Positions 1 to 10,138 of a DNA stretch of 64,000 nucleotides are shown here, one piece after another. The stretch spans positions 887,001 through 951,000 of the forward strand of contig NZ_CP039634.1 in assembly GCF_004923295.1 (NCBI RefSeq), given 5' to 3'. A program made the translations under genes and the position numbers. The first letter of the stretch is position 1. Each line of letters opens with the position of its first letter. The notes beneath the pieces are model-generated. The model saw only the letters and a program-made list of their open reading frames with translations. It did no database searches and was not told the origin of the DNA. The stretch comes from Azospirillum sp. TSH100. GTDB lineage: Bacteria > Pseudomonadota > Alphaproteobacteria > Azospirillales > Azospirillaceae.

Positions 1-1
1 C

Positions 2-2146
<2,145 letters not shown>

Positions 2147-2158
2147 CCTGTCCGGTTT

Positions 2159-2207
2159 ACCCGATCCCTTCCGGCATCCGCCGGAATGGATCGGGTGGCC
2201 TTTTTGG
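2159..2207 (+). terminator. Strong Rho-independent terminator after infB
   Basis: A 17-bp stem (2159-2175 with 2180-2196, one mismatch) and a 4-base ATCC loop are followed within four bases by TTTTT. It lies 12 bases after the infB stop, inside a cluster usually described as one nusA-infB-rbfA-truB-rpsO-pnp transcription unit. Confidence 0.8.
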
Positions 2208-2340
2208 CTTTCAGGGGCGCGGGATCCATCCTGCGCCCTGTTCCTATATTGGGTTGGAAGAGCGTACTCCCCCAACCGCTTGTGATCGGCTGGAGAGCTG
2301 AAGCAGCCCGGCCAAGTGACATCGACGAAAGACACGTACC

Positions 2341-2955
2341 ATGGCCAGCAAGAAGCGCGGCGCGTTCACCGCCGGCAAGCCCCCGTCCCAACGGCAACTG
2401 CGCGTCGGCGAGGAGTTGCGCCACGCCCTTGCCGACCTGTTCCGCCGCGGGGACTTCCACGATCCCGAGCTGGCCTCGCTGAACGTCACGGTCACCGAGG
2501 TGCGGATCAGCCCGGACCTGTCCAACGCCACCGTCTTCTACTCGACGCTGGGCGGCGAGCGGATGGAGGAGGCCCAGGTTGCCCTGAAACGGGCTGCCGC
2601 CTTCCTGCGCGGACAGGTCGCGCGCATGGTCAACCTGCGCCATGCCCCGACGCTGAGCTTCGAGGGCGATACCTCCTTCGACTACGCCCACCGCATCGAC
2701 AGCATCCTGCACAGCCCGGAGGTCGCCCGCGACCTGAGCGGCCATCCGCTGGGCCGCGTCAACGGCGACGACGACCATGACGAGGATGAGGACGATTCCT
2801 GGGACGAGGATGAGGACGGCGAGGACGAGGACCCCGACGCGGCGGACGACGAGCTGGAAGGGGACGATCCCGACAGCGATGACTTGGGCGACGACCGCGC
2901 CATGCTCGACGACGAGGACAAGAGCGGGGAAAAGGGCGGCCGTCGTGGCTCGTAA
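2341..2955 (+). CDS. rbfA: 30S ribosome-binding factor RbfA with a long acidic C-terminal tail
   Basis: RbfA is a cold-shock 30S maturation factor that binds 16S rRNA near helix 1. Residues about 18-125 form the KH-like RbfA domain (VGEELRHALADLF, VTVTEVRISPDLSNATVFYS, then FDYAHRIDSIL). The protein is 204 aa against about 120-140 for many RbfAs. The extra length is an Asp/Glu-rich tail (about residues 140-195) encoded by repetitive GAC/GAG/GAT triplets. The tail is presumably disordered. The gene overlaps the likely truB GTG start, suggesting translational coupling. Confidence 0.95.
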   Translation: MASKKRGAFTAGKPPSQRQLRVGEELRHALADLFRRGDFHDPELASLNVTVTEVRISPDLSNATVFYSTLGGERMEEAQVALKRAAAFLRGQVARMVNLRHAPTLSFEGDTSFDYAHRIDSILHSPEVARDLSGHPLGRVNGDDDHDEDEDDSWDEDEDGEDEDPDAADDELEGDDPDSDDLGDDRAMLDDEDKSGEKGGRRGS

Positions 2956-3886
2956 GCGCAAGGGCACGCCGATCCACGGCTGGATGGTGCTGGACAAGCC
3001 GGAAGGCATGACATCCACCCAGGCGCTGTCGAAGGTACGCCGCCTGTTGAACGCCGAGAAGGCCGGGCATGGCGGCACGCTCGACCCGCTGGCGACCGGC
3101 ATCCTGCCGATCGCGTTGGGCGAGGCGACCAAGACCGTGTCCTATGCCATGGACGGCACCAAGACCTACCGCTTCTCCATCCGCTGGGGCGAGCGCACCA
3201 CCACCGACGACCGCGAGGGCGAGGTGATCGCCCGCTCGGACCATCGTCCGGCGACCGAGGCGATCCGCGCCGCCCTGCCCGCCTTCCTGGGCGAGATCCA
3301 GCAGGTGCCGCCGCAGTTCTGCGCCATCAAGATCGACGGCGAGCGCGCCTACGACATCGCCCGTGAGGGCGATGCTGTCGATCTTGCCGCCCGCACCGTG
3401 CGCATTGACCGCTTCGAACTGGTCGAGGAACCGGACGCCGACCATGCGGTGTTCGAGGTCGATTGCGGCAAGGGCACCTATGTCCGTTCGCTGGCCCGCG
3501 ACCTGTCGGAGGCGCTGGGCACGGTCGGCCATGTCGGACTGCTGCGCCGTCTGCGCGTCGGCTCCTTCACGCTGGACCGGGCGATTTCCCTGGACGAACT
3601 GGCCGCCATGGAGCAAGGTGCGGCCGTCGAACGACTTCTGTTGCCGATCGAGACCGCGCTGGACGACATCCCGGCGCTGGCCCTGACGGAAGCGGAAGCG
3701 CACCGACTGAGGCACGGCCAGACGGTCGCCCTCCTCACCCGGCAGGATCGTGACCGCCTGATGGCGGTTCAGGGTGCTGACGGTGGGGACGGCACCGTCA
3801 TTGCGCTTTTCGGCGGAACGCCGGTGGCGTTGGCCCGTGTCGAGGGGGCGGAGGTCCGTCCGGTGCGCGTGCTCAACCTCACATGA
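2945..3886 (+). CDS. truB: tRNA pseudouridine(55) synthase TruB
   Basis: TruB converts U55 in the T-loop of most tRNAs to pseudouridine. I chose the GTG at 2945 because it follows a GGGCGG-type ribosome-binding stretch and puts the conserved IHGWMVLDKPEGMTS near the N-terminus; the open frame extends upstream only through the antisense-like acidic repeat of rbfA. The catalytic Asp lies in GHGGTLDPLATG (about residue 47). TruB motifs continue with YRFSIRWGERTTTDD and CGKGTYVRSLARDL, and a PUA-like C-terminus ends at about residue 313. It overlaps rbfA by 11 bases. Confidence 0.95.
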   Translation: MARKRKGTPIHGWMVLDKPEGMTSTQALSKVRRLLNAEKAGHGGTLDPLATGILPIALGEATKTVSYAMDGTKTYRFSIRWGERTTTDDREGEVIARSDHRPATEAIRAALPAFLGEIQQVPPQFCAIKIDGERAYDIAREGDAVDLAARTVRIDRFELVEEPDADHAVFEVDCGKGTYVRSLARDLSEALGTVGHVGLLRRLRVGSFTLDRAISLDELAAMEQGAAVERLLLPIETALDDIPALALTEAEAHRLRHGQTVALLTRQDRDRLMAVQGADGGDGTVIALFGGTPVALARVEGAEVRPVRVLNLT

Positions 3887-3900
3887 TTTAGGAGACCCCG

Positions 3901-4170
3901 ATGTCGATTACGCCCGAGCGCAAGCAAGAGCTGATCAAGGAATTTTCCCGCGGCACCAACGACACCGGTTCGCCCGAGGTCCAGGTGTCGATCCTGACGG
4001 AGCGCATCAGCAACCTGACGGATCACCTGAAGGGCCACAAGAAGGACTTCCACTCCCGCCGTGGTCTGCTGGTGATGGTCGGTCAGCGCCGCCGTCTGCT
4101 CGACTACCTGAAGAAGAAGGATCAGTCGCGCTACGCCGCTCTGATCGAGCGTCTGGGCCTGCGCCGCTAA
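3901..4170 (+). CDS. rpsO: 30S ribosomal protein S15
   Basis: S15 is a primary 16S rRNA-binding protein of the central 30S domain. The 89-aa length is exactly the family's, with the hallmark [34 protein letters not shown] and the closing [12 protein letters not shown] (each given in parts). A good ribosome-binding site (TAGGAGA) lies 6 bases before the ATG. The gene begins 14 bases after truB and is followed by a hairpin terminator, as in many truB-rpsO-pnp clusters. Confidence 0.98.
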   Translation: MSITPERKQELIKEFSRGTNDTGSPEVQVSILTERISNLTDHLKGHKKDFHSRRGLLVMVGQRRRLLDYLKKKDQSRYAALIERLGLRR

Positions 4171-4203
4171 CGGCTGCGCCGTCCCGCTGACGGGTTCGGG
4201 TTT

Positions 4204-4234
4204 CCCCGGCCGGCCACCGGCCGGGGGTTTCCCT
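4204..4234 (+). terminator. Terminator after rpsO
   Basis: A perfect 10-bp GC stem (4204-4213 with 4217-4226) and a 3-base loop are followed by GTTTCCCTT. It lies 33 bases downstream of the rpsO stop. The T-run is short but the stem is very stable. Confidence 0.65.
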
Positions 4235-4339
4235 TGAAAACCGGCGGGAAGCTTTGAGTCATCGTCCACCTGTATCGTTCCGGAACACCTCATTGGTTAT
4301 TGGCAATACAAACTCGATCTTGAGCGCTTCGTGACGAAC

Positions 4340-4374
4340 AGGCCGGCCCGATCATTCGGGGACCGGCCTTTTTT
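4340..4374 (+). terminator. Second terminator or attenuator hairpin upstream of pnp
   Basis: The stem AGGCCGGCCC (4340-4349) pairs with GGACCGGCCT (4360-4369) with one mismatch and is followed directly by six T residues. With the rpsO hairpin it makes a double terminator, leaving about 146 bases before the pnp ATG for a separate pnp promoter and leader. Confidence 0.7.
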
Positions 4375-4520
4375 GCATTCACGACTCCCGTGTCTCGATT
4401 TGTTTGATCCTGTTGTCGAGCACCACATCTCCGGTTTTCTCGCGGGGTCCTACGACCGATGGCCCCGGCCTTGGGCGGCAATCCGGCCGTTTCAGGGTGT
4501 CGGATGGAAGGAAAGAATCC

Positions 4521-6632
4521 ATGTTTACTGTTCATCGCAAAGAAATCGAGTGGGGCGGCCGCAAGCTGGTCCTGGAGACGGGCAAGATCGCCCGTCAGGC
4601 CAACGGCGCGGTGCTGGTCACCTATGGTGACACCACCGTACTGTGCACCGCCGTCGCCGCCAAGGCGCCGAAGCCGGGCGTCGATTTCTTCCCGCTGACC
4701 GTCAACTATCAGGAAAAGGCATTCGCAGCCGGCAAGATCCCCGGCGGCTTCTTCAAGCGCGAAGGCCGTCCGACCGAGAAGGAAACGCTGGTCAGCCGCC
4801 TGATCGACCGTCCGATCCGTCCGCTGTTCGCCGACGGCTTCCGCAACGAGACGCAGGTCGTCTGCACCGTGCTGAGCCATGATCTGGAGAATGATCCGGA
4901 CATCGTGGCGATGGTCGGCGCCTCGGCCGCCCTGACCATTTCCGGCATCCCGTTCCTGGGTCCGATCGGCGCCGCCCGCGTCGGCTACAAGAACGGCCAG
5001 TACATCCTGAACCCGACCATGGACGAGGTCGACGACAGCGACCTGGATCTGGTCGTCGCCGGCACCGTCGAAGGCGTTCTGATGGTCGAGTCGGAAGCCA
5101 AGGAGCTGACCGAAGAGGTCATGCTGGGCGCCGTCATGTTCGGCCACACCAACTTCCAGCCGGTGATCAACATGATCATCGATCTGGCCGAGGAATGCGC
5201 CAAGGAGCCTTGGGACCTGCCGGAGCCGTCCTACGACCGCAAGGCCCTGAAGGCCCGCCTGCGCGAGACCGTCGGTGCGGACGTCGAGGCCGCCTACACC
5301 GAGACGGTGAAGCAGAGCCGCTACGAGAAGGTCGGTGCCGCCAAGGCGAAGGCCTTGGAGACTCTGGCCGAGGAATTCGACGCCCAGTCGATCGGTTTCG
5401 AGTTCAAGGAGTTGGAGGCCGACATCCTGCGCGGCGCCGTCCTGAAGACCGGCCGCCGCATCGACGGCCGCGACACCAAGACCGTGCGCCCGATCGTGTC
5501 GGAAGTCGGCGTTCTGCCGCGCGCACACGGCTCGGCCCTGTTCACCCGCGGCGAGACCCAGGCACTGGTCGTCACCACGCTGGGCACCAGCCAGGACGAG
5601 CAGATCATCGACGCGCTCGAAGGCGAATACCGCGAGCACTTCATGCTGCACTACAACTTCCCCCCGTATTCGGTGGGTGAAGCCGGCCGCATGGGCAGCC
5701 CGGGCCGCCGCGAGATCGGCCATGGCAAGCTGGCGTGGCGCGCCATCCACCCGCTGCTGCCGAAGAAGGAAGACTTCCCCTACACGCTGCGCGTCGTGTC
5801 GGAAGTCACGGAGTCCAACGGCTCCTCCTCGATGGCCACCGTCTGCGGCACCTCGCTGTCGCTGATGGATGCCGGCGCGCCGCTGGCCCGCCCGGTCGCC
5901 GGCATCGCCATGGGCCTGATCAAGGAAGACCACGGCTTCGCCGTCCTGTCGGACATCCTGGGTGACGAAGATCACCTCGGCGACATGGACTTCAAGGTCG
6001 CCGGCACCGAGGTCGGCGTCACCGCGCTGCAGATGGACATCAAGATCACCTCGATCACCGAGGAGATCATGAAGATCGCGCTGGGCCAGGCCAAGGACGG
6101 CCGCCTGCACATCCTGGGCGAGATGTCGAAGGCGCTGACCGGCGCCCGCGAAGGCGTCAACGAGAACGCCCCGCGCATCACCGTGATCAACATCCCGAAG
6201 GAGAAGATCCGCGACGTGATCGGCTCCGGCGGCAAGGTGATCCGCGAGATCGTCGAGCAGACCGGCGCCAAGATCGACATCGACGACGATGGCACCGTCA
6301 AGGTCTCGGCCGTCGATCAGAAGAAGTCGGACGCCGCCATCGAGTGGATCAAGGGCATCGTCGCCGAGCCGGAGATGAACGTCGTCTACACCGGCAAGGT
6401 TGTGAAGGTCGTCGATTTCGGCGCCTTCGTGAACTTCCTGGGCTCACGCGACGGCCTCGTCCACATCTCCGAACTGGCACAGCAGCGCGTCGGCAAGGTG
6501 TCGGACGTCGTGTCGCAGGGTGACCAGGTGAAGGTCAAGGTCATCGGCTTCGACGACCGCGGCAAGGTCAAGCTGTCGATGAAGCAGGTCGATCAGGCCA
6601 CCGGCGAGGACCTGACCAAGAAGGCGGAGTGA
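4521..6632 (+). CDS. pnp: Polyribonucleotide nucleotidyltransferase (PNPase)
   Basis: PNPase degrades RNA 3' to 5' by phosphorolysis and is part of the degradosome. The 703-aa product has the usual layout: first RNase PH domain (from [13 protein letters not shown]), an all-alpha linker, second RNase PH domain ([16 protein letters not shown]), a KH domain with the [10 protein letters not shown] loop (about residues 570-580) and a C-terminal S1 domain ([15 protein letters not shown]). The frame is open about 120 bases upstream, but the ATG at 4521 follows a GGAAGGAAAG ribosome-binding site and matches the family start. Confidence 0.97.
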   Translation: MFTVHRKEIEWGGRKLVLETGKIARQANGAVLVTYGDTTVLCTAVAAKAPKPGVDFFPLTVNYQEKAFAAGKIPGGFFKREGRPTEKETLVSRLIDRPIRPLFADGFRNETQVVCTVLSHDLENDPDIVAMVGASAALTISGIPFLGPIGAARVGYKNGQYILNPTMDEVDDSDLDLVVAGTVEGVLMVESEAKELTEEVMLGAVMFGHTNFQPVINMIIDLAEECAKEPWDLPEPSYDRKALKARLRETVGADVEAAYTETVKQSRYEKVGAAKAKALETLAEEFDAQSIGFEFKELEADILRGAVLKTGRRIDGRDTKTVRPIVSEVGVLPRAHGSALFTRGETQALVVTTLGTSQDEQIIDALEGEYREHFMLHYNFPPYSVGEAGRMGSPGRREIGHGKLAWRAIHPLLPKKEDFPYTLRVVSEVTESNGSSSMATVCGTSLSLMDAGAPLARPVAGIAMGLIKEDHGFAVLSDILGDEDHLGDMDFKVAGTEVGVTALQMDIKITSITEEIMKIALGQAKDGRLHILGEMSKALTGAREGVNENAPRITVINIPKEKIRDVIGSGGKVIREIVEQTGAKIDIDDDGTVKVSAVDQKKSDAAIEWIKGIVAEPEMNVVYTGKVVKVVDFGAFVNFLGSRDGLVHISELAQQRVGKVSDVVSQGDQVKVKVIGFDDRGKVKLSMKQVDQATGEDLTKKAE

Positions 6633-6690
6633 TCCGTCGATAGGGTTCGGGACCGCCGGGCAACCGCCCGGCGGGACCTGCCATGAACAG

Positions 6691-6726
6691 GGGCGCTTCC
6701 CATCGGGGAGCGCCCTTTGTCATTTT
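6691..6726 (+). terminator. Terminator after pnp
   Basis: An 11-bp stem (GGGCGCTTCCC 6691-6701 with GGGGAGCGCCC 6705-6715, one G-T pair) and a 3-base loop are followed by TTTGTCATTTT. It lies about 58 bases past the pnp stop and ends the translation cluster. Confidence 0.8.
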
Positions 6727-6767
6727 AGGTGTCATTATGGGCACCCCTTCCCATTCCGCAGCTCCCG

Positions 6768-7457
6768 ATGTCCCGCGCCGAACGTCTCCTCGATCTGATG
6801 CAGGTTCTGCGGCGGCATCGCCAGCCGGTCAGCGGCAAGTCGCTTGCCGACGAGCTGGGGGTCAGCCTGCGCACGCTCTATCGCGACATCGCCACGCTCC
6901 AGGGGCAGGGCGCGATGATCGAGGGGGAGCCGGGGGTCGGCTATCTGCTGCGCGCCGGCTTCCTGCTGCCGCCGCTGATGTTCACCGAGGAGGAGGTCGA
7001 GGCGCTGGTGCTGGGATCGCGCTGGGTGGTGGAGCGCGGCGACAGCCGGCTGGGCGGGGCGGCGCGCAATGCGCTCGCCAAGATCGCGGCGGTGCTGCCT
7101 CCGGACAAGCGGGAGGGGTTGGACGGCTCCACCCTGCTGGTCGGGCCGGGCGAACCCATCCCGGCGGGGGACGCCGAACTGGCGACCATCCGCACCGCCA
7201 TCCGCTGCGAACGCAAGCTGGAGATCAGCTATCGCGACCGCGACGGGTCGGAGAGCCGGCGAACCGTCTGGCCCTTCGCGCTGGGCTTCTTCGACCGGGT
7301 GCGGGTGATGGTGGCATGGTGCGAACTGCGCCAGTCCTTCCGCCATTTCCGCACCGACCGCATCCTGGCGCTGACCGCCAGCGACATCCGCTATCCCCGC
7401 CGCCGGCAGGCGATGCTGAAGGAGTGGCGCGCGGCGGAGGGCATCCCGCAACGATGA
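6768..7457 (+). CDS. YafY-family (HTH plus WYL domain) transcriptional regulator
   Basis: The 229-aa product starts MSRAERLLDLMQVLRR. Residues about 3-58 form a winged HTH (SGKSLADELGVSLRTLYRDIATL) followed by the typical GEPGVGYLL. A WYL-type ligand-sensing domain (about 130-215) contains LEISYRDRDG and RHFRTDRI. An in-frame start at 6729 would sit on the pnp terminator, so I prefer the ATG at 6768. Regulators of this family often control a neighbouring gene. A perfect inverted repeat lies right behind this gene and before the VOC gene, which makes that gene the likely target; this is inference. Confidence 0.88.
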   Translation: MSRAERLLDLMQVLRRHRQPVSGKSLADELGVSLRTLYRDIATLQGQGAMIEGEPGVGYLLRAGFLLPPLMFTEEEVEALVLGSRWVVERGDSRLGGAARNALAKIAAVLPPDKREGLDGSTLLVGPGEPIPAGDAELATIRTAIRCERKLEISYRDRDGSESRRTVWPFALGFFDRVRVMVAWCELRQSFRHFRTDRILALTASDIRYPRRRQAMLKEWRAAEGIPQR

Positions 7458-7461
7458 TGGC

Positions 7462-7484
7462 ATGCTGACGGAAACTGTCAGCAT
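7462..7484. promoter_or_regulatory. Candidate operator palindrome between the WYL regulator and the VOC gene
   Basis: ATGCTGAC (7462-7469) and GTCAGCAT (7477-7484) are perfect 8-bp inverted arms separated by 7 bases, 80 bases before the VOC start and 5 bases after the regulator stop. There is no T-run, so a terminator is unlikely. Size and position fit a dimeric repressor site. Confidence 0.55.
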
Positions 7485-7563
7485 AGGGGCCTAGTCTTGG
7501 CCTTGCCGGTGAGGGCGCCGAACGCAACCGCCCCACCCCAACCGCTCAAGACCGGAGCCGACC

Positions 7564-7989
7564 ATGACCGCGACCCAGACCGCTGCCGCCGCCCTCGCCC
7601 TCGATTTCGTCCTGCTTTATGTCGACAGCCCGGCCGCCAGCGCTGCCTTCTATGCCGATCTGCTGGGCCGGCAGCCGGTGGAGGCCTCCCCCACCTTCGC
7701 CCTGTTCAAGGCGGGGAACGGGCTGATGCTGGGCCTGTGGTCGCGCCACACAGTGGAACCGGTGGCAACAGCGCCCGGCGGCGGCGAGATCGCCTTCACC
7801 GTCGTCGACGAGGCCGCGGTGCGCGACCTGCACGCCGACTGGAGCGCCCGCGGCCTGACCATCCTGCAACAGCCGACGGCGATGGATTTCGGTCATACCT
7901 TCGTTGCACAGGATCCGGACGGCCACCGCCTGCGCGTGTTCACGCCCAGCCAGGGTGAAGAAGGCCAGCCCGAACAGGTGCGGTCGTGA
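7564..7989 (+). CDS. VOC-superfamily (glyoxalase/bleomycin-resistance fold) protein
   Basis: The 141-aa single-domain protein is built of two beta-alpha-beta-beta-beta modules. The first runs [24 protein letters not shown]; the second ends in [17 protein letters not shown], the usual PDGxxxxxxxP ending. VOC proteins bind metals or drugs or catalyse isomerisation, and the substrate cannot be read from sequence. A WYL regulator and a palindrome lie just upstream. Its TGA overlaps the GTG of the next gene, so the EVE protein is probably co-translated. Confidence 0.85.
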   Translation: MTATQTAAAALALDFVLLYVDSPAASAAFYADLLGRQPVEASPTFALFKAGNGLMLGLWSRHTVEPVATAPGGGEIAFTVVDEAAVRDLHADWSARGLTILQQPTAMDFGHTFVAQDPDGHRLRVFTPSQGEEGQPEQVRS

Positions 7990-8441
7990 GCGCCACCACG
8001 CGAACCAGCGCCTGGATCGCGGTCGCCAGCGCCGAGCATGTGCGACGTGGCCGGGCCGGCGGCTTCATGCAGGTCTGCCACGGAAAGGCCGCTCCGCTGC
8101 GGCGGATCGAGGCGGGCGACCGGGTGGTCTACTACTCCCCCACCGATCGTTTCGGGGCGGCGGACGGCTTGAAGTCCTTCACCGCCATCGGCACTGTCCT
8201 GCCAGGCGAACCTTATGAGTTCGACATGGGCGACGGCTTCATCCCCTTCCGCCGTAACGTGTCCTGGTGGCCGGCGGAAGAGGCGCCGATCCAGCCACTG
8301 CTGAACCGGCTGCAACTGACCGCCGGGATGCGGAAATGGGGCTATCCCTTCCGCTTCGGCCTGCTGCCGGTCAGCCCGTACGATTTCGATCTGATTGCCG
8401 AATTCATGCGGGCGGCGGTCCCGGACGTGATCGCTGCCTGA
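7986..8441 (+). CDS. EVE-domain (UPF0310-like) protein
   Basis: The 151-aa protein is almost entirely an EVE domain: [26 protein letters not shown] at the N-terminus (given in family alignment order), then [29 protein letters not shown] and the aromatic [19 protein letters not shown] is a PUA-fold family that accommodates modified bases in DNA or RNA. The GTG start overlaps the upstream VOC stop (GTGA). No nuclease partner is fused or adjacent, so restriction is not indicated. The partner modification is unknown. Confidence 0.85.
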   Translation: MSATTRTSAWIAVASAEHVRRGRAGGFMQVCHGKAAPLRRIEAGDRVVYYSPTDRFGAADGLKSFTAIGTVLPGEPYEFDMGDGFIPFRRNVSWWPAEEAPIQPLLNRLQLTAGMRKWGYPFRFGLLPVSPYDFDLIAEFMRAAVPDVIAA

Positions 8442-8672
8442 TCCGGAAAAATCACCGGCGGACGGGGATGAAACTCTCTGCCGCCAGCGTCCTGCAAAGA
8501 GCAAAGCAGCAGCGGCCTGGGTCTGAGGCGCCTCATACCTTGGTGTCAGAGTACGAACGAATGGCGGATCTTCCTGACCGAGATCAAGGCGAAACCCCTC
8601 GCAGTCCGCCATACATGCGCTTATATCGTCCGCAAGCCTGACCAAGGTCACCTGTACCGGGGCCATCGTTCT
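8442..8672. other. Intergenic region before ccmC, no clear gene
   Basis: These 231 bases between the EVE gene and ccmC hold no convincing start-plus-ribosome-binding-site gene on either strand. Presumably the promoter and leader of the ccmC operon lie here. I see no clean terminator. Confidence 0.4.
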
Positions 8673-9419
8673 ATGCATCGCTTCGCCAACCCCGCCCGCT
8701 TCCTGCGCCTGTCGGCCGCGCTGCTGCCGTGGTGCGCCGGGGCGACCGTGATCCTGACGATCCTCGGGCTGTGGTTCAGCCTGTTCAGCTCGCCGCCCGA
8801 CTATCAGCAGGGCGAGACGGTGCGGATCATGTACATCCATGTCCCCGCCGCCTGGATGAGCCTGTTCGTCTACACCAACATGGCCATCGCCGCGGCTTGC
8901 GGCCTGGTGTGGAAGCACCCGTTGGCCGACCTGTTCGCCAAGGCCGCCGCCCCCATCGGCGCCGGCTTCACCTTCGTCTGCCTGGTGACCGGGTCGCTGT
9001 GGGGCGCACCGATGTGGGGAACCTGGTGGGTGTGGGACGCGCGGCTGACCAGCGTGCTGATCCTGTTCTTCCTCTATCTCGGCTATATGGCGCTGGTGAA
9101 CGCCTTTGACGATCCGCAGCGCGGCATGAAGGCCGGTAACGTCCTGCTGCTGGTCGGCATCGTCAATGTGCCGATCATCAAGTTCTCGGTCGACTGGTGG
9201 AACACGCTGCACCAGCCGGCCAGCGTCGTCCGCATGGGCGGCCCCAGCATCGATCCCAGCATGCTGACGCCGCTGCTGGTGATGGCCGGCGCCTTCACCG
9301 CCTATTTCCTGTCGGTCGTCCTGCTGCGCGTGCGCACCGAGATCGCCCAGCGCAAGATACAGACGCTGCGGCTGTCGGTTGCGGGCGATGGTACCGTCAA
9401 TGACGGGATGCGGGGGTAA
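8673..9419 (+). CDS. ccmC: Haem exporter/handling protein CcmC
   Basis: CcmC is an inner-membrane protein that loads haem onto CcmE during cytochrome c maturation (System I). The 248-aa product has six predicted membrane helices and the tryptophan-rich periplasmic motif [12 protein letters not shown]. Candidate haem-ligand histidines are in IHVPAAWMS and NTLHQPAS. It is first in a tight ccmCDEFGHI cluster. The usual upstream ABC subunits CcmA and CcmB are not in this window. Confidence 0.96.
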   Translation: MHRFANPARFLRLSAALLPWCAGATVILTILGLWFSLFSSPPDYQQGETVRIMYIHVPAAWMSLFVYTNMAIAAACGLVWKHPLADLFAKAAAPIGAGFTFVCLVTGSLWGAPMWGTWWVWDARLTSVLILFFLYLGYMALVNAFDDPQRGMKAGNVLLLVGIVNVPIIKFSVDWWNTLHQPASVVRMGGPSIDPSMLTPLLVMAGAFTAYFLSVVLLRVRTEIAQRKIQTLRLSVAGDGTVNDGMRG

Positions 9420-9424
9420 GCGCC

Positions 9425-9670
9425 ATGAACGAATTTCTCCATATGGGCGGGTACGCCGCCTATGTCTGGCCGGCCTACGGCATCGCCACCCTTGTCCTGC
9501 TGGGGCTGCTGGTCGCCACCTGGAAGGGGCTGCGCGACGCCGAGGCGACGCTGAAGGCGCTGGAAAGCGCCCGCCCGGCCCGCCGCCGCACCCGCAACGG
9601 CCGCAACGACACCGGCCGGAAAGCGGCCGATCAGACCGCCGGAACGCCGGCGGAAGCGAGCGAAGGATGA
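9425..9670 (+). CDS. ccmD: Haem exporter protein CcmD
   Basis: CcmD is a small membrane protein that helps release holo-CcmE from the CcmABC complex. The 81-aa product has the diagnostic N-terminus ([16 protein letters not shown]), one membrane helix (about residues 18-35) and a basic cytoplasmic tail. It is somewhat longer than many CcmDs. It starts 5 bases after ccmC and its TGA overlaps the ccmE ATG. Confidence 0.92.
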   Translation: MNEFLHMGGYAAYVWPAYGIATLVLLGLLVATWKGLRDAEATLKALESARPARRRTRNGRNDTGRKAADQTAGTPAEASEG

Positions 9671-10131
9671 CCCGCAAGAAACGCCGCCTCTATATGCTGG
9701 GCCTCGCCCTTCTCGGGCTGGGTTCGGCGACCGCCCTGGCGCTTACCGCCTTCCAGGACAACATCGTCTTCTTCTACAGCCCCAGCCAGTTGCAGGCCCA
9801 GCATGTCGGCGACCGCAATTTCCGCCTGGGCGGGCTGGTCGAGCAGGGCAGCGTCCAGAAGCAGCCGGACGGCGTCACCACCGTTTTCCGCGTCACCGAC
9901 ACCGCCAACACGGTGGACGTCCGCTACCGCGGCCAGCTGCCCGACCTGTTCCGCGAGGGCCAGGGCGTGGTGGCGGAGGGAAAGATGACCGGCGGCGTCT
10001 TCGTCGCGCGCGAGGTGCTGGCCAAGCATGACGAGAACTACATGCCGCCGGAGGTGTCGGAGGCGTTGAAGCAGGCCGGCGTCTACAAGAACCCGGCGGA
10101 GTCCGCGACGAAGACCGCGAAGAAGGAGTAG
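9667..10131 (+). CDS. ccmE: Cytochrome c-type biogenesis haem chaperone CcmE
   Basis: CcmE binds haem covalently in the periplasm and hands it to the CcmF/H ligase. The ATG overlaps the ccmD stop (ATGA), giving 154 aa with an N-terminal anchor (about residues 8-28) and an OB-fold. The haem-binding His is about residue 121 in [11 protein letters not shown], with the conserved Tyr four positions later, so this is the classical HxxxY type. Confidence 0.96.
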   Translation: MTRKKRRLYMLGLALLGLGSATALALTAFQDNIVFFYSPSQLQAQHVGDRNFRLGGLVEQGSVQKQPDGVTTVFRVTDTANTVDVRYRGQLPDLFREGQGVVAEGKMTGGVFVAREVLAKHDENYMPPEVSEALKQAGVYKNPAESATKTAKKE

Positions 10132-10138
10132 CGGACCC

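Noticed and set aside
4290-6110. A long open frame on the minus strand opposite pnp
   Set aside because: Its peptide is a composition artefact of GC-rich codons; the plus strand encodes a full-length PNPase with all domains. The same applies to long antisense frames opposite ccmF, ccmI, mnmG, maeB and the rho/DUF255 regions.
7986-8441. EVE gene as part of a restriction or anti-phage system
   Set aside because: No nuclease, methylase, helicase or other defence gene is fused or adjacent. The neighbours are a VOC gene and cytochrome c maturation genes.
7893-9677. A long minus-strand frame spanning the VOC to ccmD genes, including the 8442-8672 gap
   Set aside because: The part in the gap looks less biased than usual, but it has no ribosome-binding site, no recognisable domain, and runs antisense through four well-supported genes.
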